From positions 1-14,076 of the forward strand of contig JBFWXZ010000073.1 in assembly GCA_050186955.1 (NCBI GenBank): a DNA stretch of 14,076 bases, given 5' to 3'. Of the stretch, positions 13,592 to 14,076 are shown in pieces; the first letter of the stretch is position 1; the number at the start of each line of letters is the position of its first letter. The DNA comes from JACKJP01 sp050186955 (GTDB lineage Bacteria > Pseudomonadota > Alphaproteobacteria > Rhizobiales > Tepidamorphaceae). The position numbers were made by a program, and so were the translations under genes. The notes under the pieces are model-generated. The model worked only from the letters and a program-made list of their open reading frames with translations, did not search any database and was not told the origin of the DNA.

Positions 13592-14076
13592 CGACGCCGC
13601 GCACCGCCGAACCCCGCCCGATCACCGGCTGGCACGTGCTCGCCGCCATGGTCGGCTTCTTCGGCGTGGTCATCGCCGTGAACGTCACCATGGCGGTGCT
13701 CGCCTCGGGCTCGTGGACCGGCCTGGTGGTCGCCAACAGCTATGTCGCCAGCCAGCACTTCAACGAGGGCCTCAGGGCCGCCGAGCATCAGCGCGCCCTC
13801 GGCTGGGCCTCGCATTTCGCCTATCGCAACGGCCGGGTGACGCTGACCATCCGCGACCGCGACGGCAACCCCGTCACCGGCGGCGTGCTGTCCGCCGGTT
13901 TCGGACGCCCCGCCGACGACCGCGACGACATGCGCCTCGACCTCGCCGAGATCGCCGGCGGCGTCTATGCCGCGAACGCCGAGCTGAAGCCCGGCGTCTG
14001 GGCGGCGCGCTTCGAGGGCGAGGCGGCCGGCGAGCCCTACCGGCGCGACCTGCGCTTCCATCTCGATGCGGGAGGA
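13588..14076 (+). CDS. ccoH: cbb3 oxidase assembly protein CcoH (FixH), partial at right edge
   Basis: The frame opens at an ATG overlapping the ccoG stop and stays open for 163 codons to the window edge, so the C-terminus is missing or just short of complete. CcoH is a single-pass inner-membrane protein needed for stable assembly of the cbb3 complex. The visible protein has a short cytoplasmic N-terminus, then ITGWHVLAAMVGFFGVVIAV and a transmembrane helix at about 16-38. The family hallmark GLVVANSYVASQHFN is at 45-59, and a periplasmic beta-rich domain follows. Translation is probably coupled to ccoG. ccoI and ccoS are expected next, beyond the window. Confidence 0.93.
   Translation, partial: MTTPRTAEPRPITGWHVLAAMVGFFGVVIAVNVTMAVLASGSWTGLVVANSYVASQHFNEGLRAAEHQRALGWASHFAYRNGRVTLTIRDRDGNPVTGGVLSAGFGRPADDRDDMRLDLAEIAGGVYAANAELKPGVWAARFEGEAAGEPYRRDLRFHLDAGG

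Overview
The window is high-GC DNA whose closest match in style is an alphaproteobacterium, probably of the order Hyphomicrobiales (Rhizobiales). The basis is the gene content and order: an FnrN/FixK-type regulator, hemN, and ccoNOQP followed by ccoG and ccoH. An intergenic repeat that resembles the short palindromic elements of that order points the same way. The genus cannot be read from the sequence.

Layout, left to right. Positions 1-141 (minus) hold the N-terminus of a probable IclR-type regulator. It is divergent, across an AT-richer regulatory gap with a perfect palindrome, from a short BLUF blue-light receptor (391-825, plus). Then comes prfC, peptide chain release factor 3 (921-2537, plus). 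A gap of about 280 bases carries two inverted copies of a repeat. The outer edge of the second copy encodes the last residues and the stop codon of glf.

Positions 2815-5545 (minus) form a tight three-gene glycan operon: a GT25 glycosyltransferase, a DUF707 protein and UDP-galactopyranose mutase (Glf), joined by two ATGA stop/start overlaps. It probably makes and attaches a galactofuranose-containing surface sugar.

Positions 5760-14076 form a microaerobic respiration region. An FNR-type oxygen sensor with a complete cysteine set (5760-6491, plus) converges on hemN (oxygen-independent haem synthesis), which is translationally coupled to an upstream hemerythrin-domain protein (6496-8369, minus). 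A perfect FNR box, TTGATCCAGATCAA, lies in the divergent gap at 8446-8459. From there ccoN, ccoO, ccoQ, ccoP (the cbb3 high-affinity oxidase), ccoG and the start of ccoH (assembly factors) run to the right edge. The picture is one low-oxygen module: the FNR protein senses oxygen loss, and the single box probably drives both haem supply and the haem-rich terminal oxidase.

Nothing in the window is clearly a new system. The items most worth a second look are the repeat that supplies the glf C-terminus, the coupled hemerythrin-hemN pair, the uncharacterised DUF707 protein locked to Glf and GT25, and the operator-like palindrome between the regulator and the BLUF gene. No rRNA, tRNA, CRISPR array, insertion sequence or phage gene was seen.
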